Assembly (NCBI GenBank): GCA_030348385.1
Contig: JAUCFP010000006.1
Coordinates: forward strand, 2,848,501-2,912,500
From: Cytobacillus sp. NJ13
Lineage (GTDB): Bacteria > Bacillota > Bacilli > Bacillales > Cytobacillaceae
Direction: 5' to 3'
Length of the DNA: 64,000 nt
Below are positions 1-8,672 of this stretch, in pieces. The position numbers and the translations under genes are program-made. The notes below the pieces were generated by a model. It saw only the letters and a program-made list of their open reading frames with translations. It ran no database searches and was not told where the DNA came from. Numbering within the stretch: the first letter of the stretch is position 1; each line of letters opens with the position of its first letter.

Positions 1-246
1 TACTATATTGAAACCTTTGGTGAACAGGCACATTCATCCTTTGATTTCAGCGATGCATCTAAGGAACATTATTTTATGTTTGGAAAAGAAACAACGGGCT
101 TGCCAAAAGACTTACTGGAAGACAATAAAGATCACTTTTTAAGAATACCCATGAATGATAATGTCCGTTCACTCAACCTTTCGAGCACAGCTGCAATATT
201 AGTGTATGAGGCTCTGCGGCAGCAGGGATTTCCCCAACTGAAATAA
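1..246 (+). CDS. trmL: tRNA (cytidine(34)-2'-O)-methyltransferase, C-terminal part
   Basis: The frame is open from base 1 and ends at TAA 244-246, giving 81 residues; the 5' end lies outside the window. The visible part carries the SPOUT-family C-terminus: FGKETTGLP (motif 2) and IPM-x5-RSLNLSSTAAILVYEALRQ (motif 3, the trefoil-knot AdoMet site). TrmL methylates the wobble ribose of tRNA-Leu isoacceptors as a cytoplasmic homodimer. The order and spacing of these motifs make TrmL the best match; another SpoU-type 2'-O-methylase is less likely. A terminator overlaps the stop codon. Confidence 0.9.
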   Translation, partial: YYIETFGEQAHSSFDFSDASKEHYFMFGKETTGLPKDLLEDNKDHFLRIPMNDNVRSLNLSSTAAILVYEALRQQGFPQLK

Positions 247-275
247 AACATCTTCCTCGCTGGGAGATGTTTTAT
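244..275 (+). terminator. Intrinsic terminator of trmL
   Basis: TAAAACATCT (244-253) pairs with AGATGTTTTA (265-274) around an 11-nt loop. The stem includes the stop codon. Confidence 0.75.
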
Positions 276-501
276 ATTTGCACTCTTATAAAAGACAAAT
301 CCCAATTCTTAAATTATGCATCTGTTTTAGACTGAATGCTGATTTTCTTTCTTGTTCCTGGCAATAAAAACAGCTAATAAATTACACCCAGCCACAATTA
401 AACCTCCCTTTTAATAACTAATGTATGAGATTGATATTAATTCGTTTAATGTAGCATAAATCAATATCCCCTGCATCTATACTAACAATATTCCAAACAC
501 T
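276..501. other. Intergenic stretch without recognisable feature
   Basis: AT-rich sequence between the trmL and paiB terminators. I see no reading frame with a ribosome site and no RNA fold that I recognise. Confidence 0.5.
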
Positions 502-537
502 AAAAAACAGAGGGACATCTGGGTTCCTCTGTTTTTT
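502..537 (-). terminator. Terminator downstream of paiB (bidirectional)
   Basis: AAAAAACAGAGG (502-513) and CCTCTGTTTTTT (526-537) form a perfect 12-bp stem. The T run lies on the minus strand after paiB, and the structure could also work on the plus strand. Confidence 0.85.
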
Positions 538-546
538 CCAATAAAC

Positions 547-1170
547 TTATAATCCCTTTTTTAACTTCTCCTCCATCAGCTGGGCCATTTGCTTAGAATT
601 AAGATCATTCTCTTCATAGAGTTTATGAAATATGTTTTGATAGTCTCTTTCATTACGGTTCTGGCTTAGTTTATTGGCAGCTTGGATTTCCTGTACTTTA
701 ATCTTGAATCCAACAATTCCTTTTAGCTGCTGTTCTAAAAGCTCCGGAGAAAGCTTATCCCATAAGACAGGATCCTTGCGATGCTTTTCATATTTTTGAA
801 GCAGCATGGCCAGGCCCCTCTTTAATTCCTCTTCGCTCAGAATACTCGCTTGACCATATACATGGACAGCCTGATAGTTCCATGTCGGGACATTTTCTTC
901 CTCATACCAGGAGGAGGAGATGTAAGCATGTGGCCCCTGGAACATAGCCAGTACATCTTCAGAGGCAGTAAATGTTCTCCATTGCGGGTTCCCATATGCC
1001 ATATGGCCTGTTAAATAATAAATATCTCCTTCTTTCATTAACTGCAATGGCAGATGCGTAGCAATGGGTCTTCCTTGTTTTGCTGTGACCATCGTGCCAA
1101 ACGAGTTGCTTTGAACAAACTCCCAAATTTCATCCGCATTTGTGACTTTATAGTATTTTGGAATATACAT
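547..1170 (-). CDS. paiB: PaiB-type FMN-binding negative transcriptional regulator
   Basis: A 207-residue protein beginning MYIPKYYKVTN, which is typical of the PaiB family (FMN-binding split-barrel fold). Motifs seen include THLPL near residue 40, GHMAYGNPQW and the PTWNYQAVHVYG strand. In B. subtilis PaiB, encoded with the acetyltransferase PaiA, represses sporulation and extracellular-enzyme genes. I start at 1170 rather than 1176 because the AGGGCGG ribosome site then sits 6 nt upstream and the N-terminus matches the family. It is the last gene of a marR-paiA-paiB operon, 22 bp after paiA. Confidence 0.92.
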   Translation of the reverse strand: MYIPKYYKVTNADEIWEFVQSNSFGTMVTAKQGRPIATHLPLQLMKEGDIYYLTGHMAYGNPQWRTFTASEDVLAMFQGPHAYISSSWYEEENVPTWNYQAVHVYGQASILSEEELKRGLAMLLQKYEKHRKDPVLWDKLSPELLEQQLKGIVGFKIKVQEIQAANKLSQNRNERDYQNIFHKLYEENDLNSKQMAQLMEEKLKKGL

Positions 1171-1192
1171 AACCATCCGCCCTTCGAAAAGA

Positions 1193-1723
<531 letters not shown>

Positions 1724-2149
1724 TTAATAATTTCTCTTGTTTCCCTTTTTCACATATTCCCAGTCTTTCTCCACATTTTTTCTAACTCTTTGAAGCAGCT
1801 TGAAAATGGTTTCTGCCTCTTTCTCGGAAAATCCCTCTAAGCAAATCGCATTGGAATATTCATGTTCTCTTTTTATAAAAGGAAAAGCTTTTTTCCCTTT
1901 CTGTGTTGGGAAGAGCTTCCTGATTTTCTTGTTCTGTTCATCATCTTTCTTTTCTATAAAGCCATTCATTTCAAGCTTTTTAATCGCACGGGCTGCCGTT
2001 GTCCGATCTACTTTTATCATCTCAGCTAACTTTTCCTGAATAATTCCAGGATTTTCACATATTCGCACAAGGTACAGATACTGCCCTTTTGTAAGGTCAA
2101 GCTCTTTAAATTCAATATTGCTTATGGAATCCAGAGCCCTCGCGATCAT
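1724..2149 (-). CDS. MarR-family transcriptional regulator
   Basis: A winged-helix repressor of at least 141 residues: recognition region IKVDRTTAARAIKKLEMNGFIEKK around residues 45-70, then the wing with DEQNKKIRKLFPT. It is first in an operon with paiA and paiB and so probably senses a signal linked to polyamine or stress metabolism (inference). The start is uncertain. The in-frame sequence upstream of ATG 2149 reads on as T-L-E-I-L-R-E-I-G, a normal MarR helix 1, back to an AAGGAG ribosome site at 2183-2188. No ATG, GTG or TTG sits there, only CTG (2171-2173) or ACG (2174-2176). Confidence 0.88.
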   Translation of the reverse strand: MIARALDSISNIEFKELDLTKGQYLYLVRICENPGIIQEKLAEMIKVDRTTAARAIKKLEMNGFIEKKDDEQNKKIRKLFPTQKGKKAFPFIKREHEYSNAICLEGFSEKEAETIFKLLQRVRKNVEKDWEYVKKGNKRNY

Positions 2150-2386
2150 GCCAATTTCACGGAGAATTTCCAGCGTACTCAGCTCCTTAATATATTTTTT
2201 GTTGTAAATGCAATAATAATGCCATATATTTAATCTAACCTATTTTTGTTGCATTTGCAATAAAATATTCCAATGGTTCAATTGTCTTTGGAAATTTATT
2301 AACCGAAAGAGCAAACTTTCACCACAATAAACAACCTAACCACCCAAAAGCATATGCTAAAATAGATAAAGATGGGAGGTGTTTAT

Positions 2387-4161
2387 TTGCCGGATTGGTC
2401 GTATCATCCTATTTTTAAGCCCATACTTCAAAAGCTGCCGCCTTCCTTCAGCAGGGAGTTTATCCATCGCGGAATGAGCATGATTCATCCAGCCGTATAG
2501 GGGAAGGATTAATCGAATTTCTTGGTCATTTGGAACCCTCCAGCAAGCTTGCGAAAAATGTATTTGGCGTTCATTTTTCCACTCCAGTCGGACTAAGCGG
2601 CAGGATTGATCCTCAATTATCGGGGATGAAGGCTTTTCAGAATCTGGGGTTTGGTTTTATCGAAATTGGGCCCGTTTCCATTCGAGGGTCATCAGAAGAA
2701 CTATATGCAGACCCGAAACAAGAGAAGATACATAGATTAACTGACTCTTCCGTAGAGTTAACGGCTGCTAAGACACAGTTGCTTTCACTAAAGAAAAAGA
2801 AGATTCCGCTTCTTATAAACGTTGAAGGTACTTATCAAGAGGCAATCCAAATTTGTGAAGAATTGCTTCCTTTTAGCGACGGATTTATTTTGGGCAGCCA
2901 TACTTTTCAATCAGCGAGTCAATTTAATAAATTTAAATACGAATTAAATAAACCTATCATCCTTTCTATTTCACAGGATGATACTCTCAGCCTGGACTAT
3001 AGCCCGGACGGAATTCTTCTTACTGGCAATGATTCACTGGAAGAACTCATTCATAAGCTTGCAGCTCTCAGGAAGCTGTACAGCGAAGATTTGCCCATCA
3101 TCACTACAGGCTGTGTTAAAGAGCCTTCAGATGCTATTAAACTGCTTGAAAACAGAGCTTCTTTAATCATGTTAGGTGATGAGTACATTTTCACTGGACC
3201 CGGATTGCCGAAGAGGATTTATGAGGCCTATACCAGCACATTCAACATGGAGCCTGTCGAAGCGGAGGGATGGCGCTGGTACTGGCTTTTTGGCTTAGCT
3301 ATTGCCATTGCAGGGTTCATTGCCCTGTTCTTCAGCATGACTTCGGTGATCCTTCCCTATGATGAAAGATTTCTGGGGATCTTTAGGAAAGATATTATTT
3401 ATTTTAACCCTGCCATTTTATACTTTATGGCTCATGACAGAATGACGCTTTCAGGAACGATGATTTCTGGGGGAATCATCTATATGCAGCTTGCCAGGCA
3501 TGGAATAAGAAATGGTCTCCACTGGGCAAGAAAAGCAGTAAATATAGCAGGAACTATCGGCTTCCTGGGAATTGTCCTGTTTATTGGCTACGGTTATTTC
3601 GATTGGCTCCATGGGCTGTTTTGGCTTATTTTACTGCCCTTGTTTATTTTGGGTTATGCAAAAACAAGAGCGGCAAATGCATCCCCCGCCAGTTCAAACC
3701 TTTCCAACAGTCCGCAGTGGAAACTGAGCTTATTCGGCCAGCTTTGCTTTGTGATACTTGGGTTTTCATTAGCTATTGGCGGAATGGTCATTTCCGTCAT
3801 TGGAGCTTCACATGTATTTGTACCGACGGACCTTGCTTATCTTTGTCTGACTCCGGAGGCTCTGAACGAGTTTAACGATCGGTTGATTCCTGTGATCGCA
3901 CATGACCGTGCGGGATTTGGAAGTGCGCTTTTAAGTGTGGGCTTGCTCGTCTTGATGCTGGCTTTATGGGGAATCCGCGAGGGGGAAAGATGGGTGTGGT
4001 GGTCCTTCACCATTGGGGCCATTCCGGCATTCGCCGCCGGGATCTTAACTCATTTTTTTATTAACTATACGGATTTTATCCACCTGCTTCCTGCTTACTT
4101 CGCATTGCTTTTGTATGTGATTGGAGTCATCGCAACCGCCCCTTTTTTATTAAAAAAATAG
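2387..4161 (+). pseudogene. Dihydroorotate-dehydrogenase-like barrel fused to a membrane domain, frameshifted near its N-terminus
   Basis: Translation should start at TTG 2387 (GGGAGG ribosome site at 2374-2379). The frame gives 37 residues, ending ...FIHRGMSMIHPAV, then stops at TAG 2498-2500. The neighbouring frame takes over at about 2490 and runs to 4161, so one base seems to be missing between about 2480 and 2500. The main part has a class 2 DHODH-type barrel (VGLSGRIDP, FGFIEIGPVS, TTGCVKEPSDA) at residues 1-235 counted from 2530, then about seven hydrophobic segments (about 245-540). Barrel plus membrane domain is unusual for a pyrimidine enzyme, so the reaction is unknown. If translation restarts at TTG 2530, a 543-residue product without its N-terminus could still be made. 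Confidence 0.75.
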
Positions 4162-4173
4162 TGGCTGCAAATA

Positions 4174-4212
4174 AAAACCGGGCGGTGCCAGAGCTGGACA
4201 CTACCCGGTTTT
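4174..4212. terminator. Shared terminator between convergent genes
   Basis: AAAAACCGGG (4173-4182) pairs with CCCGGTTTT (4204-4212). A/T runs on both sides allow it to serve both the DHODH-like gene and the MFS gene facing it. Confidence 0.8.
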
Positions 4213-4223
4213 CAGTATATTTA

Positions 4224-5744
4224 TCACTCTTTAACAGCCGATTCTTCACCTGTCTGATTTTCATTATGGGGTTTCACTCTCTTAATAAAGAAAGCAAGTA
4301 TGAGTGCGATCACCGCAATCAATGCAGAAATGAAGAAAGTGAAATTAATGCCATGCAGCATCGCTTCATTCATGATTTGCTGCTGCATGTCAGCTGCGGC
4401 TTGTGCAGATGGCTGAGCTGCACTGGCACTCATATTGGCCAGTGTGTCAGAAGCCAGTTCCTCTGCTTTTTCTTTCGTGCGGTTGTTCATGACGGTAATC
4501 AGCAGCGCGGAGCCAATGGCGCCGGATACCTGCTGCAGCGTATTATTCATAGCGGTTCCGTGCGGATTATTTATCGCCGGCAGCTGATTCAATCCATTTG
4601 TCATGACAGGCATCATGACCATTGACATCCCGAACATCCGAAAGGTATACAGCAGAACAAGGGTAGAATAGGCCGTATTCATGCCGATTCTGCTGAAGTA
4701 ATAAGATGTTACAACGGTAATGGTCAGCCCAATCACCGCCAAAACTCTTGCCCCATACTTATCAAAGAGTTTCCCTGTAATGGGAGACATAATCCCCATG
4801 ACAATCGCTCCCGGAAGCATCAATAGACCCGAATCCATTGGTGAAATTCCGCGGATGGTCTGTACATAGATGGGCATCAAAATCATCGCTGAAAACATGG
4901 CGACAGCTATCACAATTGAAATGGCCGATGAGAGGGCAAACATCGGATATTTGTAGATGCGAAACTCAAGCATAGGATCATCCATTCGAAGCTGACGGAC
5001 TATAAAGGTAACTAAAGCAAGTGCCCCAATCGCAATCGTGCCGTACACGAGGGGACTAACCCATCCTTTTTCCCCTGCTGAACTAAAGCCATAAAGCAGC
5101 CCGCCAAATCCGATGCTTGATAATACCAGCGAGATGAAATCAAGCTTAATCGCTCTCTGCGGTGTGATATCTTTTAATTTAATGACTGCAAAAACTACGG
5201 TTATCAGGGCAATTGGCAGAACAAGGTCAAATAACATTCTCCAGCTGTAATGTTCAATCAGCCATCCTGAAAGAGTCGGCCCAATCGCTGGAGCCGTAAT
5301 CATGACAAGACCAAACATCCCCATTGCTGCCCCTCTTTTTTCAACCGGAAATGCGGTAAGCATGACATTCATTAATAACGGCATCATAATCGCGGATCCT
5401 GAAGCCTGAATCATCCGAGCTCCTAATAACACACCAAATGCAGGCGCAATACTGGCCAGGAATGTTCCCAAAGTAAATAATGCCATGGCTGTAATAAATA
5501 ACTTTTTATCAGAAAATCGCTGAATGAAGAACGCACTCGCCGGGATTAAAATCCCGTTAATAAGCATATAGCCTGTAGACAGCCATTGTACGGCAGTTGC
5601 ATTCACATCGAACTCTTCCATAATGGATGGGAGGGCAACGTTCAGCAATGTTTCATTCAATATCGCAACAAAAGCCCCGATAAATAAAATGGCGATCATG
5701 CCATATGGCGGTTTGTTTTGAACCTCATTGGTTTCCTGCGACAT
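4224..5744 (-). CDS. DHA2-family MFS multidrug exporter (14 TM)
   Basis: A 506-residue membrane protein of the EmrB/QacA type. It shows LNVALPSIMEEF in TM1, the motif-A loop QRFSDKKLF, the antiporter motif C with GPTLSGWLIEHYSWRMLF, and about 14 hydrophobic segments. Members expel drugs and lipophilic cations by proton antiport; LmrB and YusP of B. subtilis are relatives. The substrate cannot be read from the sequence. The gene stands alone, and I see no regulator beside it. Confidence 0.9.
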   Translation of the reverse strand: MSQETNEVQNKPPYGMIAILFIGAFVAILNETLLNVALPSIMEEFDVNATAVQWLSTGYMLINGILIPASAFFIQRFSDKKLFITAMALFTLGTFLASIAPAFGVLLGARMIQASGSAIMMPLLMNVMLTAFPVEKRGAAMGMFGLVMITAPAIGPTLSGWLIEHYSWRMLFDLVLPIALITVVFAVIKLKDITPQRAIKLDFISLVLSSIGFGGLLYGFSSAGEKGWVSPLVYGTIAIGALALVTFIVRQLRMDDPMLEFRIYKYPMFALSSAISIVIAVAMFSAMILMPIYVQTIRGISPMDSGLLMLPGAIVMGIMSPITGKLFDKYGARVLAVIGLTITVVTSYYFSRIGMNTAYSTLVLLYTFRMFGMSMVMMPVMTNGLNQLPAINNPHGTAMNNTLQQVSGAIGSALLITVMNNRTKEKAEELASDTLANMSASAAQPSAQAAADMQQQIMNEAMLHGINFTFFISALIAVIALILAFFIKRVKPHNENQTGEESAVKE

Positions 5745-5806
5745 ATAGAATCAATCCTTCTTTCTATGTTAAATATAGATTTGTTTATCGGATACACCCA
5801 ACCGGG

Positions 5807-8143
5807 TCAGACCTGAATGAAGCCTTCCCGCAAAACGTTTTGCAAAAACGGGCTCGGTGCCCCTGCGCTGTAAAGCTGCAAATCATGCATAGCTCTGGTG
5901 CAGGCGGTGTAGAAAACTCGGCGCAGGCTTTCATCACCATAGACATACTCGGACGCATCATAAATGATGACAGCATCAAATTCGATGCCCTTGGACAAAT
6001 ACGACGGTACGACCACCACTCCTTGTTCATATTCAGTCGAGTTGCTTTTCAAGAGTTTAATTCCATCGATGCCGGACAAGGCCTCATATGCACGTAAACT
6101 TTCTTCAGCCGATTTGCATATGATCGCAATACTTTTAAACCCTTGGCTTCGTAAATCCGCGACTTTAGAGGCGATGCAGCTGTGCAGCTCCACGTGACCG
6201 GCTACTTGTTTCAGCTCGGGCCGCTTGCCGCTGCGATCAAAAGGGATGATCCTTTCGCCGTTTGGTACAAGTCTTCGTGTGAATTCTATGATCGGCTTTG
6301 TGGAGCGGTAGCTTCGTGCTATATTAATCACTTCTGTTTCATCCGGTCCGTATAGGCTGACAAGCGGATGAAAATCAGCCATTTCGCTGGCATGGGCAAA
6401 TATCGCCTGATTAAAGTCGCCGAGCACCGTCATCTTGGACGCAGGAAACAGACGTTTTAGAAACTCAAATTGAAAAGGCGAGTAATCCTGTGCCTCATCA
6501 ACGACGATGTGTTTAATCGAACTGTTCGTCTGGAATCCTTGAATCTGCTCCTTCAGATATAAAAACGGGGTAGCATCTTCATAAAGCAGGTGATCTCTAT
6601 CCAGCATTTCAAGCGTCATCCGGCAAATTTCTGTCCATTCCGCTGGAGTCTCCCCTTCTATCCACTGTTTGATCTGGATGGGATCAGCAAAAACCTGCGT
6701 GTATATCCCCTTAAAATCAACAAAACGCAACGCCCGGATTCGTTTTCGCAGCGGCTTCAGCTTTTGCCGGACAATCAACCGGGCTAACGCTTCAGGCTCG
6801 ATTTCATAATCATGAATCGAATCTCCTTTAAAGCCTCGTTTTTTCGCGAGATAGGCATGTGCCTTATGATATTCCTCATTGCTGAGCAGCTCGATTTCCT
6901 CCTGTACCCACGGCTTATTCCGTTCAGCCTTTTCAGCTTCTTTGATTAGCTTAATGAGCCAATCCATCAGCTTTTCAAGTCTGTTATGAAAACGTAGTGA
7001 AGTGTCACTGCTATAAAACCTCTCTGCCATTTGCTGCGCGGAAACAATCGGCTTTCCTCTGAAGATTATGTCCTTAAATAGCATTCCAGATAACTCCAGC
7101 GACTTCAGGTATGCATGGATCGCCTCAAAAAAGCGGGCCGATGCTTTGAATTGAATGCCCGCAACCCTTGCCCTGCAGGAAGGGGTATTGGATGCTGTTA
7201 ACACATATTCCAGCTGCCCGTATGGATTTTCAACTTCAAACTCTTTACTCAGCCGATGGTCCAAATATTCCTGGAATGTGACCTGCTGCATATTCTCTTC
7301 ACCGAGTTCCGGCAGCACATTGGACACGTAACTGTTAAACATTGAATTAGGCGAAAACAAAATAATTTGCTCCGCATTTAGATTATCCCGATCTTTGTAC
7401 AGCAAATAAGCAATCCGCTGCAGGGCAGCCGATGTCTTGCCGCTGCCAGCCGCACCGTGAACAATGAGCAGCCTTCCGCGATCATGACGGATGATCCGGT
7501 TTTGATCCTGTTGAATGGTAGCTACTATATTGTGCATATGTTTATCAGTACCCTTGCCCAGAGCCTCCTGCAGGATCTCATCGCCAATGGTGAGACTTGT
7601 ATCGAACATGGACTGAAGAACGCCGCCGCGGATAAGATATTGCCACTTCTTCTCCAATGTGCCCTGGATAGTGCCTCCGGGTGTTTCATACTTAGCGGGA
7701 CCGGGCTGGTAATCGTAGTAGACACTCGAGATCGGTGCCCTCCAATCGTAAATAAGGAAATTTTCACCGCTGGCATCCCTCAGCGAGCTGATGCCAATAT
7801 AGATTTGTTCCTGATTTGATGAGCCCTCTTCCATAAAATCAATCCGGCCGAAGTAGGGAACCTCCTCCATCCTGCGCAGCGTGGACAAGCGCTTGGATGC
7901 ATGTCTATGAGTGCTTTGGCTGACCGAAAGAGCTTGAGCCTCCTGCCTCAACCCGATAATGGTCTCCAGGTAATCATCGAAGGTATCAATATTCACCTTG
8001 ACTTCATCCCAAAAGTGTTTGCGTATATGAACCACTTCGTTTTTACGCCTGGAGGTTTCTTCTTCCAATCTGCTGACTTCCTCCGCAATTGTCCCCATGA
8101 CACTGTCCAATCGTTTTTGCTCCTGCTGAAGTTTCGAATTCAT
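5807..8143 (-). CDS. helD: HelD, RNA polymerase recycling ATPase (UvrD-like)
   Basis: A protein of about 778 residues. An N-terminal antiparallel coiled coil (1-75, rich in Glu/Lys/Gln) is the arm that enters the RNA polymerase secondary channel in HelD. Then follow FLIYDWRAPISSVYYDY, Walker A GAAGSGKT (about 230-237), Walker B VVDEAQDYSPFQ and the C-terminal SF1 motifs with YTACTRAMHDL. HelD removes stalled RNA polymerase from DNA using ATP. I chose ATG 8143, which has AAGGAG 8 nt upstream, instead of GTG 8152. Confidence 0.93.
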   Translation of the reverse strand: MNSKLQQEQKRLDSVMGTIAEEVSRLEEETSRRKNEVVHIRKHFWDEVKVNIDTFDDYLETIIGLRQEAQALSVSQSTHRHASKRLSTLRRMEEVPYFGRIDFMEEGSSNQEQIYIGISSLRDASGENFLIYDWRAPISSVYYDYQPGPAKYETPGGTIQGTLEKKWQYLIRGGVLQSMFDTSLTIGDEILQEALGKGTDKHMHNIVATIQQDQNRIIRHDRGRLLIVHGAAGSGKTSAALQRIAYLLYKDRDNLNAEQIILFSPNSMFNSYVSNVLPELGEENMQQVTFQEYLDHRLSKEFEVENPYGQLEYVLTASNTPSCRARVAGIQFKASARFFEAIHAYLKSLELSGMLFKDIIFRGKPIVSAQQMAERFYSSDTSLRFHNRLEKLMDWLIKLIKEAEKAERNKPWVQEEIELLSNEEYHKAHAYLAKKRGFKGDSIHDYEIEPEALARLIVRQKLKPLRKRIRALRFVDFKGIYTQVFADPIQIKQWIEGETPAEWTEICRMTLEMLDRDHLLYEDATPFLYLKEQIQGFQTNSSIKHIVVDEAQDYSPFQFEFLKRLFPASKMTVLGDFNQAIFAHASEMADFHPLVSLYGPDETEVINIARSYRSTKPIIEFTRRLVPNGERIIPFDRSGKRPELKQVAGHVELHSCIASKVADLRSQGFKSIAIICKSAEESLRAYEALSGIDGIKLLKSNSTEYEQGVVVVPSYLSKGIEFDAVIIYDASEYVYGDESLRRVFYTACTRAMHDLQLYSAGAPSPFLQNVLREGFIQV

Positions 8144-8176
8144 AGCAAACACTCCTTAAAAAAATTTATAAAAGGG

Positions 8177-8206
8177 TTGACAAACGAATTGATTGCATTA
8201 TATAAT
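8177..8206 (+). promoter_or_regulatory. Consensus sigma-A promoter, divergent from helD
   Basis: TTGACA (8177-8182), an 18-nt spacer and TATAAT (8201-8206) on the plus strand. It points away from helD into a stretch without a gene. Confidence 0.8.
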
Positions 8207-8212
8207 TAAGAT

Positions 8213-8362
8213 AGGGAAAATATATTTAAATTTTATTACATAATGCGCATCTATATAAATTTACCACAGGGTTACATTTTTTTCAATGGTATTTACTTAA
8301 TTCTTTGACTTCTGACAGAGCCGTAATTAACGTTTCCAATGTTAATTACGGCTCTTTTTATT
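8213..8362 (+). ncRNA. Candidate small RNA of about 150 nt
   Basis: The perfect promoter at 8177-8206 is followed about 150 nt later by a very strong terminator (15-bp perfect stem at 8317-8331/8341-8355, then a T run). The only frame inside it is a 21-codon ATG (8243) without a ribosome site. An independent short transcript is the simplest reading. Whether it acts as an sRNA, is a relic, or is involved in helD control is unknown. Confidence 0.45.
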
Positions 8363-8365
8363 TTT
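8317..8365 (+). terminator. Strong intrinsic terminator
   Basis: AGAGCCGTAATTAAC and its exact complement form a 15-bp stem with a 9-nt loop, followed by TTTTTATTTTTTT. Confidence 0.85.
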
Positions 8366-8654
8366 TTATCCCCTTTTTTTATTTTACTGATCCCCGCCCC
8401 GTTTGCATCAGGACATTTTCTTAATAACTTCCCCATTGTTAACAAATAGTCTGGCCTTTTAAAGACTGAGCACCAGCCCTGTCCCTGAAAAGCGTCCGGT
8501 TATCGAATATCCATTTATTTAAGTAATTTTTTCAAAAGATTGCTATTTTATATTTCTTATTACTTTCATGCATCCAAAGCTTTATTCATTTAGAGCACGT
8601 GAACTTTACCTTGCCGAATAGCATCGCCTCCTTTAATCTAGTAGTAAAATAAAA
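8366..8654. other. Upstream region of the citrate-type sensor operon
   Basis: No convincing gene. An AAAGGAGG sequence on the minus strand near 8630 precedes an ATG by only 2 nt, and that frame stops after 12 codons, so I do not call it. Confidence 0.4.
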
Positions 8655-8672
8655 TTGCTGGAGGTGGCCATT

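Noticed and set aside
8600..8640. Minus-strand mini-gene after AAAGGAGG
   Set aside because: The ATG is only 2 nt from the ribosome site and the frame stops after 12 codons; it would need a TGA to be read through, without any family support.
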